The position numbers and the translations under genes were made by a program. 64,000 nucleotides of DNA from positions 21,679,553 to 21,743,552 of the forward strand of contig CM036199.1 of assembly GCA_020631735.1 (NCBI GenBank), written 5' to 3'. Below, piece after piece: positions 32,635-43,560 of the stretch; the first letter of the stretch is position 1, and each line of letters begins with the position of its first letter. The DNA comes from Saccharum officinarum. Its lineage: Eukaryota > Streptophyta > Magnoliopsida > Poales > Poaceae. The notes beneath the pieces are model-generated. The model was not told the DNA's origin. It searched no databases and saw nothing but the letters and a program-made list of their open reading frames with translations.

Positions 32635-34553
32635 ATGGCAAACCAAATACAGCAGCTATTCATGCGTGAGATGACGTCTCCACGAGCATGGTTTCTGCTA
32701 CTCCTTCCACTCTTGCTCTTGCTCGTGCGCTACTCGTTGGCCAAGAGATCAGAGGGGCAGAGACAGCCGCTAGTAGACGACGTCGACGACCGTCTCCCGC
32801 CTTCGCCTCCGGCGCTGCCCGTCCTCGGTCACCTCCACCTCGTCGGCTCGCTCCCTCACCTCTCCCTCCGGAACCTCGCCAGGAAGCACGGCATGGACCT
32901 CATGTTACTCCGCCTCGGCGCCATGCCGGTCATCGTCGTGTCGTCGCCCAGCGCCGCCGAGGCGGTGCTGCGCGTGCACGACCACGTGTTCGCGTCGCGG
33001 CCGCACTCTTTAGTCGCCGAGATCGTCCTCTACGGCCCCTCCGACGTGGGCTTCGCGCCGCACGGGGACCACTGGCGGCAGGCCAGGAAGCTAGTCACCA
33101 CGCACATGCTCAGCGTCAAGAAGGTGCAATCGTTGCGCCTTGCCCGCGAGGAGGAGGTAATTAAACAAAACAATCCCCCATTAGTTCAGGACTTCAGGCG
33201 ATGAATCCATGGCGATGATGTGCACGCAGGTGAGATTGGTGATGACCCAGATTGGCGAAGCGGCGGCGGCAGGTGCGGCCGTGGACATGAGTAACCTGCT
33301 CGGCACGTTCATCAACGACCTGGGCTGCCGCGTCGTGATGGGCAAGTCCTTCCGGAGCGAGGGCCGGAACAAGTTGCTCCGGGAGCTTGTCGGCGACACC
33401 TCGCCGCTGCTGGCCGGTTTCAACGTCGAGGAGTTCTTCCCGTTCTTAGCTCGATTCGGCGTGCTCAGCAAGATGGTTCGCGCGAAATCCGTGAGGCTGA
33501 AGCGGAGGTGGGACGATCTGCTGGACAACCTGATCCAGGACCATGAGAGAAACAGCGATGATCCGGAAGACAAAGATGCCGATTTCATTCATGTTTTGCT
33601 GTCCGTTCGACATGAGTACGGCCTCAGCACAGAGCAGATGAAAGGAATCCTGCTTGTGAGTACATATTCTAGCAAACATAACTTCAACTCCCAGCCAATT
33701 TTTTGTCCCGGATGTGATCTTTCTCGGTTTTTTGAGTGTGGTGTGTGCAGGATGTATTTTTCGGAGGAACAGGGACATCGTCTTCGGTGCTGGACTTCAC
33801 CATCTCAGAGCTCATGCGGAGACCCCATATGATGAAGAAGCTTCAAGCTGAGGTGGACAGCAGCATCCCCGAGGGACAAGAAGCTGTCAGCGAAGCTGAT
33901 CTAGCCGACATGACCATAGTCACAAAGTTTTTGGGTCGATGGGGTCGAGGTACGGGGTCGTGGTACGTGGTACGCTAATTGCGAGAGACTTTTACACTTT
34001 GGGTCGAAAATGAACCTGTGAACCCGGGTCGGGGTCGACGAACCCGGGTCGAGGGTCGAAGGTGGTGAACCCGTTTTATGTGACTATGGACATGACTTAT
34101 CTGAGAGCCGTGGTAAAAGAGTCGCTCCGGTTACACCCCGTGGCGCCTCTCCTCCCGCATTTCTCCATGGCTCGCTGCAGCGTCGACGGCTACACCATCC
34201 CAGCTGGGGTGCGGGTGCTGATCAACTCCCTGGCCATCGGCAGGGACGCACGCTACTGGGAGGACGCCGAGGAGTTCATCCCCGAGAGGTTCATCGGTCA
34301 CGGCAGCGCCGCGCACGTTAGCTTCAAGGGGAACGATTTCCAGTTCCTGCCTTTCGGGTCTGGGCGAAGGATGTGCGCTGGAGTGAACTTCGGGATAGCC
34401 AGCGTCGAGCTGATGCTGGCTAACCTCGTGCACCGTTTTGACTGGGAGCTGCCGGTGGGGAAGAAGAGAGGTGACATCGATATGTCGGAAGTGTTTGGGC
34501 TAGTAGTGAACAGAAAAGACAAACTCCTCCTAGTTCCAAAATTACGCGTGTAG
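32635..34553 (+). pseudogene. Cytochrome P450, CYP71-type, copy 2, disrupted by a MITE
   Basis: A microsomal heme monooxygenase gene; substrate unknown. Exon 1 32635-33156 (membrane anchor, hinge PPSPPALPVLGH, C-helix WRQARK), exon 2 33230-33655, exon 3 33751-34553; both introns are GT...AG and phase 0. Later motifs: I-helix FGGTGTSSS, with Gly where most P450s have Asp/Glu; ESLR of the K-helix; PERF; heme loop FLPFGSGRRMCAG; stop TAG 34551-34553. A 174-bp MITE plus its 8-bp duplication sits between the I-helix and ESLR, adds 182 bp and introduces a stop. Without it the exons total 1569 bp (522 residues), normal for the family. The rest of the gene is intact, so the insertion is probably young and the gene may have been active recently. 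Type is pseudogene unless the insertion is spliced out. Confidence 0.9.
33915..34088. mobile_element. hAT-like MITE in exon 3 of P450 copy 2
   Basis: 174 bp, flanked by a perfect 8-bp duplication GACATGAC (33907-33914 and 34089-34096). Terminal inverted repeats are CATAGTCACA with a looser extension. The interior is repeats of GGGTCG and GAACCCGGGTCG. An 8-bp duplication with short TIRs beginning CA fits the hAT superfamily. It carries no coding capacity. Confidence 0.9.
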
Positions 34554-34676
34554 AATCGTACGCTGTATGTGTTGCCTGGAAGCGCAAAAATAGATGTTGC
34601 AGTTGCATGGGTGTGGAGTGTAGAAACAGTACAATTTACATGTGACCATATTTATAATGATTAGTTGTGCTAATTC

Positions 34677-35540
34677 TGTTGACGCTGAATGTGATCCGAA
34701 TCATATATCAGAAAGAGCATTGGACGCCTAGGCCGCTACGGACCGGAAAACGCAGCAAGATATCACTCTTTCGTGGTGATGTACGGAGAGGTTTGCAAGC
34801 AAACCACCAAAGGATAATCAATCGCACTTACATGATGAAGAATTGGCTAATTTTTAGGCAAACTAGCAAAGAAACTGTCGAATTTCTCGCCCGGGAGGGA
34901 CCCCGTCAGGGCAAGGACGTCGCCGGGTTATCCTAGATTGGCCAGCAAGCCTAAGACGTCATCCTTGGTCGTGGATCAATGGATGAACGTCATGGAGGTT
35001 GAAGGAGAAGAGAAATGGGTAAAAGAAGTAGATTGATTTGTTTGTATGACGATTGGATAGATGAGAACTGAATCGGTCATGATCCTCTCATATATATAGA
35101 GGGGGTGATCTTATCTCAGTAGAAAACCTTTACAAGCCTTATTTTTCAAGTTTTCCACGAGTTTAGAACAGTTCGGATCGGAATCCAGAAGGTCAGATCC
35201 GAACAGCCCTTTTTATTAGGTCTGCTAGAAGTCCCGACTCGGGTCAGCAGTCCCGACCGTCGGAAGTCCCGACATGGGTCGGAAGTTCCGACTTGAGTCA
35301 GCAGTCCCAACATGGGTTGGAAGTCCCGACTCGGGTCAGCAGTCCCGACCGTCAGAAGTCTTAACTTGGATCAGAAGTCCCGATAATGGAGCATCTTTCC
35401 GGGGGCATAACTCCTTCATTCGGACTCCGAATTAGACGTTCCATATATGTTTTTTGACCATCTCGACGAGAGGAACACAATGGTGAGGTCCATTCCACAT
35501 TTTGACAACTTCACAAAATAGATATTTTTGAGTGTCAACA
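34677..35540 (-). repeat. 3' LTR of the gypsy element
   Basis: 864 bp, ends TGTTGACGCTGAATG and GAGTGTCAACA. It shares its first several hundred bases with 41744-42396. It contains a tandem array of AGTCCCGAC-type units at about 35226-35390. Confidence 0.88.
35226..35390. repeat. AGTCCCGAC / GGGTCGG array in the gypsy LTR
   Basis: Units such as AGTCCCGACTCGGGTCAGC and AGTCCCGACCGTCGGA recur in direct and inverted arrangement, 18-20 bp apart. The matching array in the other LTR (about 42295-42396) runs into the assembly gap. Confidence 0.85.
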
Positions 35541-35723
35541 TATGTCCTCCTGTTTTCAGGTGAATAATGCATGAACCTGAAAACACTTAATTGATCCAAA
35601 CACAATAAAGCTGAACAGCGACGATACCCATCTCATTGGCTGCTCAACGATTAAGGGCGATGTATATATCGACCATTTTTGTTCTAAGGGTGATACATGT
35701 ATCAGCTATTGCTTGAAGAGCAC

Positions 35724-37700
35724 TTAGGCTTCTTGCCAAACATTTGGAAAATACTTTTTCAAGTACATTCCATTGAATGCTCTATTAAAACGTTCACCTT
35801 GCAATGTCTCTAGCAGATAAGAATTACCGTATATGGCTTTGATCACTTTATAAGGACCCTCCCAATTAGGTGACCACTTGTCAAATTGATTGCTCTTCGA
35901 TCCAATTGGTAGTATGGTTTTCCACACTAATTCTCTCACTTAGAAGGATTTGCTCTTGACTTTCTTGTTGTATGCCTTAGTGACTCGAACTTTATCTTTC
36001 TCTATCTCCTTAAGAGCTTTTAATCTCACATCAGTTACCTCATCGATGTTATCCATCATCAAATCATGATACACAACAACTGGTAGATCATTTTGTTTAG
36101 CAAGTCTGTATGCATCCAAATTTACCTCGACAGGCAACACGGCTTCTTGACTATATACCAACTCAAAAGGAGTAACTTTTGTGGCACCATGCCTTCAGAT
36201 GCGATGTGCCCATAGAGTTTCAGACAAAATTTCATGTCACCTCCTTGGATTCTCCTCAATCTTCTTCTTGATGAGCTTGATCAAAGTTTTATTACTAGAC
36301 TCAGTCTGGCCATTAGCTTGAGCATAGTATGGAGATGATTTGAGCAATTTGATCTTATATAATTTGGCAGATTCCCTTACCTCTTTAGACACAAATGATG
36401 TCCCTTGATCTGTAGTTAATGTCTGAGAAATGCCAAATCTATATATGATATGCTCGGTAATGAACTCAATAACCTCCTTATGTGTCATATTCTTAAAAGG
36501 AACTGTCTTGATCCATTTAGTGAAGTAATCTGTAACAACCAATACAAAGCGGTGTCCCTTGAAAGATGGAAGATGAATTTAGCCAATGAAGTCTAGCCCC
36601 CACCCGCGAAAAGGCCATGGCTTGATAATAGGATGGAGCATAGCAGCAGGCATCAACTGAACATTCCTAAACCTTTGGAACTCTTTATAACCTTTATAGT
36701 ATCAAAAACAATCGGCCATCATGGTAGGCCAATAGAAACTGGCTCTACGTAACAACCACTTCATCTTCGGGGCTGATTGATGCGTACCACAAATGCCTTC
36801 ATGGACTTTTCCCATAACCGCTCTTGCTTGATCAGATCTAAGTACTTTAGTAGAAAATCTTCGATGATTCTTCGGTAGAGCTCATCTTTATGCAACACAT
36901 ACTTGAAAGCACTCCGCCAAACACTTATGTCAACTTTAACACTTAGATCACGTAGATATGCCAACAAGGGAGTTCTTCAATCACATAAATCGGTCCCAAC
37001 ATCACTGGAAGTTCCGCTGGGCCGATTTGAAAGCTTCTCGGGCAAATTGGTCAGAACGACCACAGGTGAGTCGGCTAAGCCGACTGGGCTACTGCACAGG
37101 GGAAGTCGGCTAAGCCAACTGGTTCAGTCGGCTTAGCCGGCTGGCTAGCATCCATCAGGGGGTTAGCTAAGCTGACTAGAGCAGTCGGCTTAGCCGACTC
37201 GTCTGTACCAGCACGGAAAAATTCCAAATCTTCATGCATCGACTTTTCTTGAATATGAAAATTACGTCTACCGACATTATAGCCAGATGCTTGTTGAGCT
37301 AATATGTTGGCCTTTTGATTTTTATGCCTCAGAATATGCCAAATTCGAAATTCGGCAAAATAGACAATAATATCAAGGCAAGCATCAAGACAAGCTCTTA
37401 GTGATCCTTCTAAACATTAAAACATACCAGCGACTTGTTGCACCACTAGTAAAGAATCACCACAGGCTTCAACATGTCATACTCCATGAATTGCAATATT
37501 GGCCAAGCCGAATAAGAAAGCTTCGCATTTGCTTGAATTTTGGTGCAAATGTAATTTTAATCGGCTTGATGTCTCAAACAACACCATTGTGAGAAATAAT
37601 GATCATGCCAACATCTTGGCCTTATTTGCAAGCCAATTAATCATATTGTCACATCCATGAAGTAAATCAAAATGCATAAATCATGCCCCCGGGCCTAAAA
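35724..37700 (-). pseudogene. Gypsy RNase H and integrase remnants
   Basis: On the minus strand from right to left: the RNase H C-terminal part near 37231-37400 (RIWHILRHKNQKAN, LAQQASGYN); an integrase N-terminal/spacer ORF 36761-36967; the integrase core 36237-36542 with DYFTKW, TDQGTSF and NGQTESSNK, which supply the usual D, D and E; then 35940-36161 and 35724-35939, whose end (WSPNWEGPYKV, LKKYFPNVWQ) is the typical Tat-type C terminus. Stops and frame changes separate the pieces. A palindromic repeat cluster (37068-37205) lies between RNase H and integrase. Confidence 0.85.
37068..37205. repeat. GTCGGCTTAGCCGAC palindrome cluster, copy A
   Basis: GTCGGCTAAGCCGAC and near variants occur about five times (37071, 37104, 37126, 37155, 37185 regions). 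The unit is itself a palindrome. The same unit forms cluster B at 39848-40125 in the same element. Confidence 0.85.
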
Positions 37701-37758
37701 ACCATCAAAGTGAGTTCCATGGGGGCTTTTCTAATAGCACGATGGTTGCATTCATCGG

Positions 37759-38979
37759 CTATATTTTTACACTAAGGGTGATATTAAAATATCGGTCATA
37801 TGAATTCATCCACAAGAACATGCATAACCGAAATAAATATTTCGGCTCTGGATCAATGATGAGCAAAATAATTTGGCAACCCTCCATAACATAAAGATCC
37901 ATACCAAGGATCAAAATAAGGAGCTGAGGGATAACCATGCAAACCAGGGGATGAATTCCACAGAAGCATAGGCAGAAAGTATGGATGATGCCATGACCAC
38001 TAATTTTGATGATTTGGTGCAAATCTCCAACTTGGCAATTGTTTCTTGAATCTTCTTCTCTTCTTTGGCTTTGTTGCACCACTTGCTTGAGCATCATCCT
38101 TTTGAGCTTGAATACTTCCTTTAGGAACCCATGTCAAACCCTTTTCTTTCAGCTTTTCTGCACTAAGCTTCTGCAACTTCTTTTCTTGCCACTATGGTGA
38201 ACCGATTGAGCATATCGGTTTTATTTCTGTTTTGGACAACGACAAATCTTTCTTGATTTTGGGCACTCTCACCTTCTTTTGTCTAGATTTGGCACCTATA
38301 ATATCAATAGATGATTTTCTCACTTCTTTGCCATCAATAGCCGGATTTTCAGCAATGTAATCGGCTTTTCAATAGTTAAATTCAGATCTAAACTTTTCTT
38401 CTTTCGGCCATCATACTTCACACGGTAAACTTGCTTTGCCACTTTCTTCTTTAGTTGAGCTCTAGACCAATTTTGATCAAAACGGTCTTTATAAGATGAT
38501 GATCTCTCTGAATGTCTAGGAGCTGCATATTCTATATATTGTGGCCTAAAATATGATAGAACATGTGTCTTTTGATCAAACCAGCCCCAAGATGAATAAG
38601 GATGAAAATATGCGGGCTGTGGTCCATATGACATAGGAATTGGCTGCTCAAAAGAAGAATATGTTGCTACTGTGTGAAATCTATCTCCTTGCCAATTCCA
38701 CTCTTGAGACTTGCACTTTGGAGACAATCTTGAGGATTGAACCTTCTTTGGCCGACTAGTGACATTTGCTTCTGCTATCTTCTTGTATTTAGCTAGAAGT
38801 TCTTCAAAGCTAAGCTTCAGCCTTCCACTCTTCTGCTTGTCATGGCCTTTACCTCCATTAGCTTTATGAGCATCCTCCTTTTTTCCATCTTGATAGACAT
38901 GCTCTAAAGGAGGATCTTTAGCCGATTCACCTTGCTCAACGGGATCAATCGGCTTTTGTTCTAGTTGAAGAGATTTCAC
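37759..38979 (-). pseudogene. Gypsy accessory/gag-related ORF, broken
   Basis: 38320-38979 encodes 219 residues with LSFEELLAKYKKIAEANV, SQEWNWQGDRF and PMSYGPQPAYFHPYSSWGWF, a set I associate with ORFs of grass Tat-type elements. The continuation to 37759 is in another frame. The expected protease/RT part between this and RNase H is absent. The role is unknown; the Trp/Tyr-rich tail has no catalytic motif. Confidence 0.6.
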
Positions 38980-39687
38980 TTGCCCCCAGTGTCTTATGGA
39001 ATTGTGATAACATTGTTATCCTCTTGAGTATCTTCAATTTACAATTCATGAACAATAACCTTGTCTTCGCTTGAGGGTATTTGAGCCTTGAGCTTTGAGT
39101 GAATCGACTAATACAAAACGATTCAAAACCTGTTTTCCATCAAGACCAATTGAATCCAATTGGTCCATTTGTTGAGCTTTAGAAAATCTCAATCGTCCAT
39201 TATAAATGGTCGATTAGATCACTCGACGAAACACATTGCAATTAGAAGTATTATGATAAGAAGAATTATGCCACTTGCAATATGTAAGCTCTTCTAAATT
39301 TTGAATAGATGGCAAAGCACTGTGATCAATGATTCTAAAAAATTATTCTTGAGCAAGATATCAAAGATATGATCACAAAAAGTAAAGTCAAAGGTGTATT
39401 TTGATTTCTTCAACCGATTCTTCTACGGAGTCAGCTTTAAAGCTAAGCAAACGAATGGATCTGATTTGACATCAATCCATTCGGCCACACCTTTGCAACC
39501 GCTTTTGAGAAGCTTTAGCTTTGACAAACTAGCACTATCGGTCTTGCCATATGGCACAATGTGTTGGCCGATAGGATCTGAAATTTGTTTTACCATTAAC
39601 AAATAAATTACTATTCTCAATCGGTCTATTACAACTATTAGTAAGGATTTCTCTAATAGTTATAGAGATTGAAATAGTTTGACCAGA

Positions 39688-40425
39688 TTAGAATTTGAGA
39701 AAAAAATTTATGTTTTCTACCTTATTGATCATGTTGGAGAAGTGCATGTCCTTGATTTGAATGGCATTGCTCTTCATCCCCAGATACCAATCAACAATAG
39801 GTGTCGAACCATCTGAAGATACATTGGTGGCTGCCAGAACCAGGAAAGTCGGCTTAGCTGACTGGGAGTCGGCTAGGCCGACTTGGGCACTAACAGGCAC
39901 AATAGCAGCAAGGGCAGTCAGCCTGGCCGACTTAGAGCAGGCGGCAGAGGCAGTCAGCCTGGCCGACTGGGAAGTCGGCCTAGCTGACTCAGAGCACGCG
40001 ACAGAGGCAGTCGGCTTAGCCAACTGGGAAGCTGGCCTAGCCGACTTAGAGCAAGCAGGAGTCAGCTCAGCCGACTTCAAAGTTGGCTCAACCGATTCTG
40101 AGCAGGCAGACAACCCTTCTTTGTTGCTTGTAGGGGCTTGATCTCCATCAATGATGTGGTAATCACTAGATAAATATACAACCCCTTTAGTTCCTGAAAA
40201 ATCAAGTCTAACTGATTTCTGTCGTTTTCCATGCTTTTCTGTAACAAAACTTGTTTTCTGAGATATGATTGATTCGAAAAGGATATTGTGTTGTTTGGCT
40301 TTTGTAGCCGAACCTTTGCTTACATCCGAATTAAATCTTTCTTTCATGCCCACTAGCAATCCTCTTTTAGCCAATGACTCAATTGTGATCAGCCTTTTTT
40401 TATTAGTCTTTCCTAAAATATTCAT
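39688..40425 (-). pseudogene. Gypsy ORF with Ser-Ala-Arg-Pro repeats
   Basis: A 245-codon ORF starting MNILGKTNKKRLITIE. The middle (about residues 105-190) is a run of SARPTSQ / SAKPTAS / ACSKSAR repeats created by the palindromic DNA units of cluster B. The N-terminal part looks like ordinary element coding sequence, but I assign no domain. The repeat region is probably an expansion read through by chance. Confidence 0.45.
39848..40125. repeat. GTCGGCTTAGCCGAC palindrome cluster, copy B
   Basis: Around ten GTCGGC(T/C)TAGC(C/T)GAC units and variants such as GTCAGCCTGGCCGAC, in pairs separated by GAGCAGGCGG-type spacers. Homologous in unit sequence to 37068-37205 but in a different part of the element. 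Confidence 0.85.
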
Positions 40426-40485
40426 AGAATTACTCCTCTAATTGAGACCATAAACCAACAGTGCATCGGGGCAAAGATGATAAAA

Positions 40486-41596
40486 TCATACAAAAGCAAT
40501 ACCGGTAAGGGATAGAGGAAAATTACGTATTCTCATATAATCTTTACTAGCCAAACCTAACTGTGAGAGATATACATTAATGTGTTCCACAGCGGTCTTA
40601 TCATCTTCACCACTAAATTCATAGAAATCAGGTATCCACCAACCATCAGGAGTTTTTAAGTAATCAATGTGTGATGGATACGGTCTATGATATGCAGGCA
40701 CCTTCCATTTAGTGGAGGCATATGGATTTCTAGTGTGGGCTAAATCTTCCTCGATTCGGCTTGATTTGAGAGCATCATATAAAGCTGAATCATGATTGTT
40801 TTGCATGTGCACCCATTGCTGAATTTTCACTGATTCGGCTATAATTATTAGCAATAGGTTGAGCGAATTATGATTTCTAGTACTCGAATGCCTTGCTAAA
40901 ATTTACTAATTCAGTTTTGATCGTGAGCAAAATACGAAGCCAAATTGTGGGCATTGATCATTGCATAAGGTGCTGAATTTTATTGATTTGGCTATGGTTA
41001 CTAATAACACGTGAAGCCGAATCATGGGTATTAGCACTTACATACCTTGCTGAATTTTTATTAATTCGGCTCAAGTTAGAAGTAACATGTGGAGCCAAAT
41101 TATGAATAAGAGCATTGGCATATGGTGCTGAATTTTGGGAGCAATTGGCTAAATAATTAGTATTATCATAGCCAATTCTCTCATTCATCGACAGGTCACA
41201 TGGTGGAACCACATATTGTGAACTTATAGCCGATGAACAAGGATTTACATGTTGCATGTTGCTAGTAGCATCAAAACTCAAATAATTCACAATTGACATC
41301 GGCTTTTGACCATGAAATCCATAAATATGATGTGTATGAGGAGAAGCATTATCAAAAGTATCAGCCGATGTAACAAATCTAGTATCATTACAACTATCAA
41401 CACCAACATGAGAGTTAATAGAACTTGCAAAATAATTATTAGGACCATAAGATGTATTTGCAAGTTGTACCTTAGGGTAATTGTAGTAGTTAAACCACTT
41501 TGGTACTCCATGATTTAGAGCTTGACCGTCTTGCTGAATTTTCCAAGAAGCAGCACAATACGTTGCAAAATAGCAAACGAGATCACAAGGGGTCAA
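40486..41596 (-). pseudogene. Gypsy gag remnants
   Basis: Two ORFs. 40958-41596 (212 codons) is low-complexity Asn/Ser/His-rich with repeated SAPYANA / SARYVSAN-like phrases. 40486-40854 has FYEFSGEDDKTAVEHINVYLSQLG and FPLSLTG, which resemble the start of gypsy gag (retrotransposon-gag domain). The rest of that domain and any zinc knuckle are missing, so gag is deleted in its middle. Confidence 0.6.
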
Positions 41597-41720
41597 AACC
41601 AGATACTATCGCCTCTTGGGCCAGATGCAACGGTAATGGCAAGCTCAAGAAGATAGATCAGCGATGAGTAGGGCTAGGGCAAGAAGAATCGGCTATAAAG
41701 TAGAGCCGAAGCAAATTCTT

Positions 41721-41736
41721 CCCAGCGGAGTCGCCA
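41721..41736 (-). other. Primer-binding-site-like sequence of the gypsy element
   Basis: CCCAGCGGAGTCGCCA on the plus strand (TGGCGACTCCGCTGGG on the element strand), seven bases inside the right LTR. Position and the TGGCGAC start fit gypsy primer sites; the tRNA was not determined. Confidence 0.6.
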
Positions 41737-41743
41737 AAAAGTG

Positions 41744-42396
41744 TGTTGATGTCGGATGTGGTCCAAATCAAACACCAGAAAGGGCATTGGACGCCCGGGC
41801 TGCTACGGACCGGAGAACGCAGCAAGATATCACTCTTTCATGGTGAAGCACGGAGAGGTTTGCAAGCAAACCACCAAAGAATAACCAATCGCGCTTACGT
41901 GACGAAGAACTGGCTAGTTTTCAGTAAACTAGCAAAGAAACTGTCAAATCTCTAGCCCGGGAGGGACCCCGTCAGGGCAAGGACGTCGTCGGGTTGTCCT
42001 AGATTGGCCAACAAGCCTAGGACAACATCCTTGGTCGTGGATCAATAGATGAACATCATGGAGATTGAAGGAGAAGAGAAAGGGGTAAAAGGAGTAGATT
42101 GATTTGTTTGTATGACGATTGGATAGATGGGAACTCAATCGGTCATGATCCTCTCATATATATAGAGGGGGGGGTCTTATCCCAGTCGAAAACCTCTCCA
42201 AGCCTTATTTTTCAAGTTTTTCACGAGTTTAGAACAGTTCGGATCAAAATCTAGAAGGCCATATCTGAACAACCCTTTTTATTGGGTCTGCCGAAAGTCC
42301 TGACTCGGGTCAGCAGTCCCGACCGTCGAAAGTCCCGACATATGTTGGAAGTCCCAACATGGGTCAGAAGTCCCGACTCGGGTCAGCAGTCCCGAC
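41744..42396 (-). repeat. 5' LTR of the gypsy element, truncated by the gap
   Basis: Starts TGTTGATGTCGGATGTG and follows 34677 onward with frequent small differences. It stops in the AGTCCCGAC array at the N gap. The expected final 200 bp or so of LTR are not seen after the gap. Confidence 0.85.
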
Positions 42397-42496
42397 NNNN
42401 NNNNNNNNNNNNNNNNNNNNNNNNNNNNNNNNNNNNNNNNNNNNNNNNNNNNNNNNNNNNNNNNNNNNNNNNNNNNNNNNNNNNNNNNNNNNNNNN
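42397..42496. other. Assembly gap (100 N)
   Basis: 100 N placed exactly inside the short-unit array of the gypsy LTR. Repeat collapse is a likely cause. Confidence 0.98.
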
Positions 42497-42745
42497 CACC
42501 TACGTCAGCCGTCAGACGACGACCAGTCGACCAGAGCTGACCACCACAAGGGCAGCAAACTATCCGTACGGTGTTTCACATACCGTGTACATACGCTACG
42601 TCGCCGGGAGAAGGCCGGTTATCGCTACAGAGGATAAAAACCTACTTGAGGAGTTTGACGTTCTTACTCAGGAAAACAGTCAGTTAACTGATGCAGAAAA
42701 GTCTAGAATGAAGGAGATATGCGGAAACGTGAATCAAGCTTGGAG
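42497..42745 (+). other. Short coding-like segment interrupted by the Pack-MULE
   Basis: From the gap to the MULE a plus-strand frame is open, with a charged helical segment (EEFDVLTQENSQLTDAEKSR). Skipping the MULE and one copy of its duplication, the frame remains open for about 90 bases at 43922 onward (GRKLDHCLFCGSKEARSC). I do not recognise it; it may be a small exon or an old transposon protein. Confidence 0.35.
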
Positions 42746-43064
42746 GAGAAATTTTGATATTTAGCCCATTATTCGCACGCCTCTTGATATTTGACCCTCA
42801 ATTCGTATGACCTTTGAAATATGAACCCTGTGCTAGCGAATTCTTTGATATTTAGGCTTTCTCTTATTTATAATTTTAACTGGCCTAATTCACTGCTAAT
42901 GACGCTGGAAAGACTGATACTGCCCTTTGCATAAAAAAATAGACTGAGACTGCCTGTGCTGGTAGGAGCTGCACCGTCGAGGAAGAGCATGGCCGGAGCC
43001 AGCCTTGCCACGGGGAACGGCTGGAGCCATGGCCGGAGGAGACAGAGGGCGCTGGGCGCGGCTA

Positions 43065-43232
43065 GAACCAGCCGGCGGCAGGTGTCGGCGGCCTGAGCAC
43101 GGCGTCGCGCACGCCGCCAAGGTCTCGGCCTTTGAGCGTGCACCCGGCGCCCTCGAGCATGGAGAAGGGAGCGCACGGGCCCAGCTCCACCAGCGGACGC
43201 GCGGGCGACATCTCATGCGGGGGCAGCATGGC
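43065..43232 (-). pseudogene. Captured S40 / DUF584 senescence-regulator fragment
   Basis: On the minus strand the frame reads [12 protein letters not shown]...[16 protein letters not shown] followed by VRDAVLR. The PPHE block followed by EGAG-x-TLKGRDL-xx-VR-x-AVL is the C-terminal signature of plant S40 (DUF584) proteins, small nuclear proteins linked to senescence. One normally conserved Arg in that signature is Cys here, and the usual TGF end is lost. Only the C-terminal 50 codons or so are present. The family call is from motif memory. Confidence 0.72.
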
Positions 43233-43265
43233 GGCGTCGCCGCTCCGAAAGTCGTCGTCGTCGCG

Positions 43266-43560
43266 GCGGTGATCCTGTGCGCGGACGCGTTCCAGAGCAT
43301 GTACGCGCAAATGGTGTGCGGGCTGTGCCAGCGCCTCGACGTGCTCCGCGTGGGCGCCGTCTTCGCGTCGGGCCTGCTCCGCGCCATCCGCTTCCTGCAG
43401 CTCCACTGGGAGCAGCTCGCGGACGACATCGAAGTGCGGGTCGCTGGCCCCGCGCGTGGCCGACCCGTCGGTGCGCGAGCCGTCGCGGCCGTGCTCCACC
43501 GCCCGGAACGCCGGGATGGCCCGTGCGGAGGATGTCGGGGACAGGGACTGGGCGCAGGTG
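43266..43560 (+). pseudogene. Captured GH3 acyl-amido synthetase fragment
   Basis: The plus-strand frame gives [20 protein letters not shown], then [20 protein letters not shown] and [10 protein letters not shown]. The next part (VADPSVRE) lies in another frame after a shift near 43444. This is the central part of GH3 enzymes, cytosolic synthetases that conjugate auxin or jasmonate to amino acids. The fragment is about 100 codons of a protein near 600 and has no ATG of its own in the right context, so it makes no enzyme. Confidence 0.82.

Larger units (their letters stand above)
34677..42396 (-). mobile_element. Tat-like gypsy element lacking reverse transcriptase, right end in a gap
   Basis: The left LTR is 34677-35540 (TGTTGA...TCAACA) and the right LTR starts at 41744 and enters the N gap. 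A primer-binding-site-like TGGCGACTCCGCTGGG lies inside the right LTR and a purine tract inside the left one, so it reads right to left. Order on the minus strand: gag pieces, a long Ser/Ala/Pro-rich region, a FEELLAKY-type ORF, RNase H remnant, integrase. I find no RT or protease motif. All ORFs are broken. The integrase wording (TDYFTKWI, TTDQGTSF) and layout fit the Tat/OTA branch rather than chromoviruses. Target duplication could not be checked because the right end is missing. Confidence 0.82.

Noticed and set aside
42282..42764. Plus-strand ORF across the second gap
   Set aside because: Joins gypsy LTR repeats to unrelated sequence through N; only the part after the gap is noted separately.
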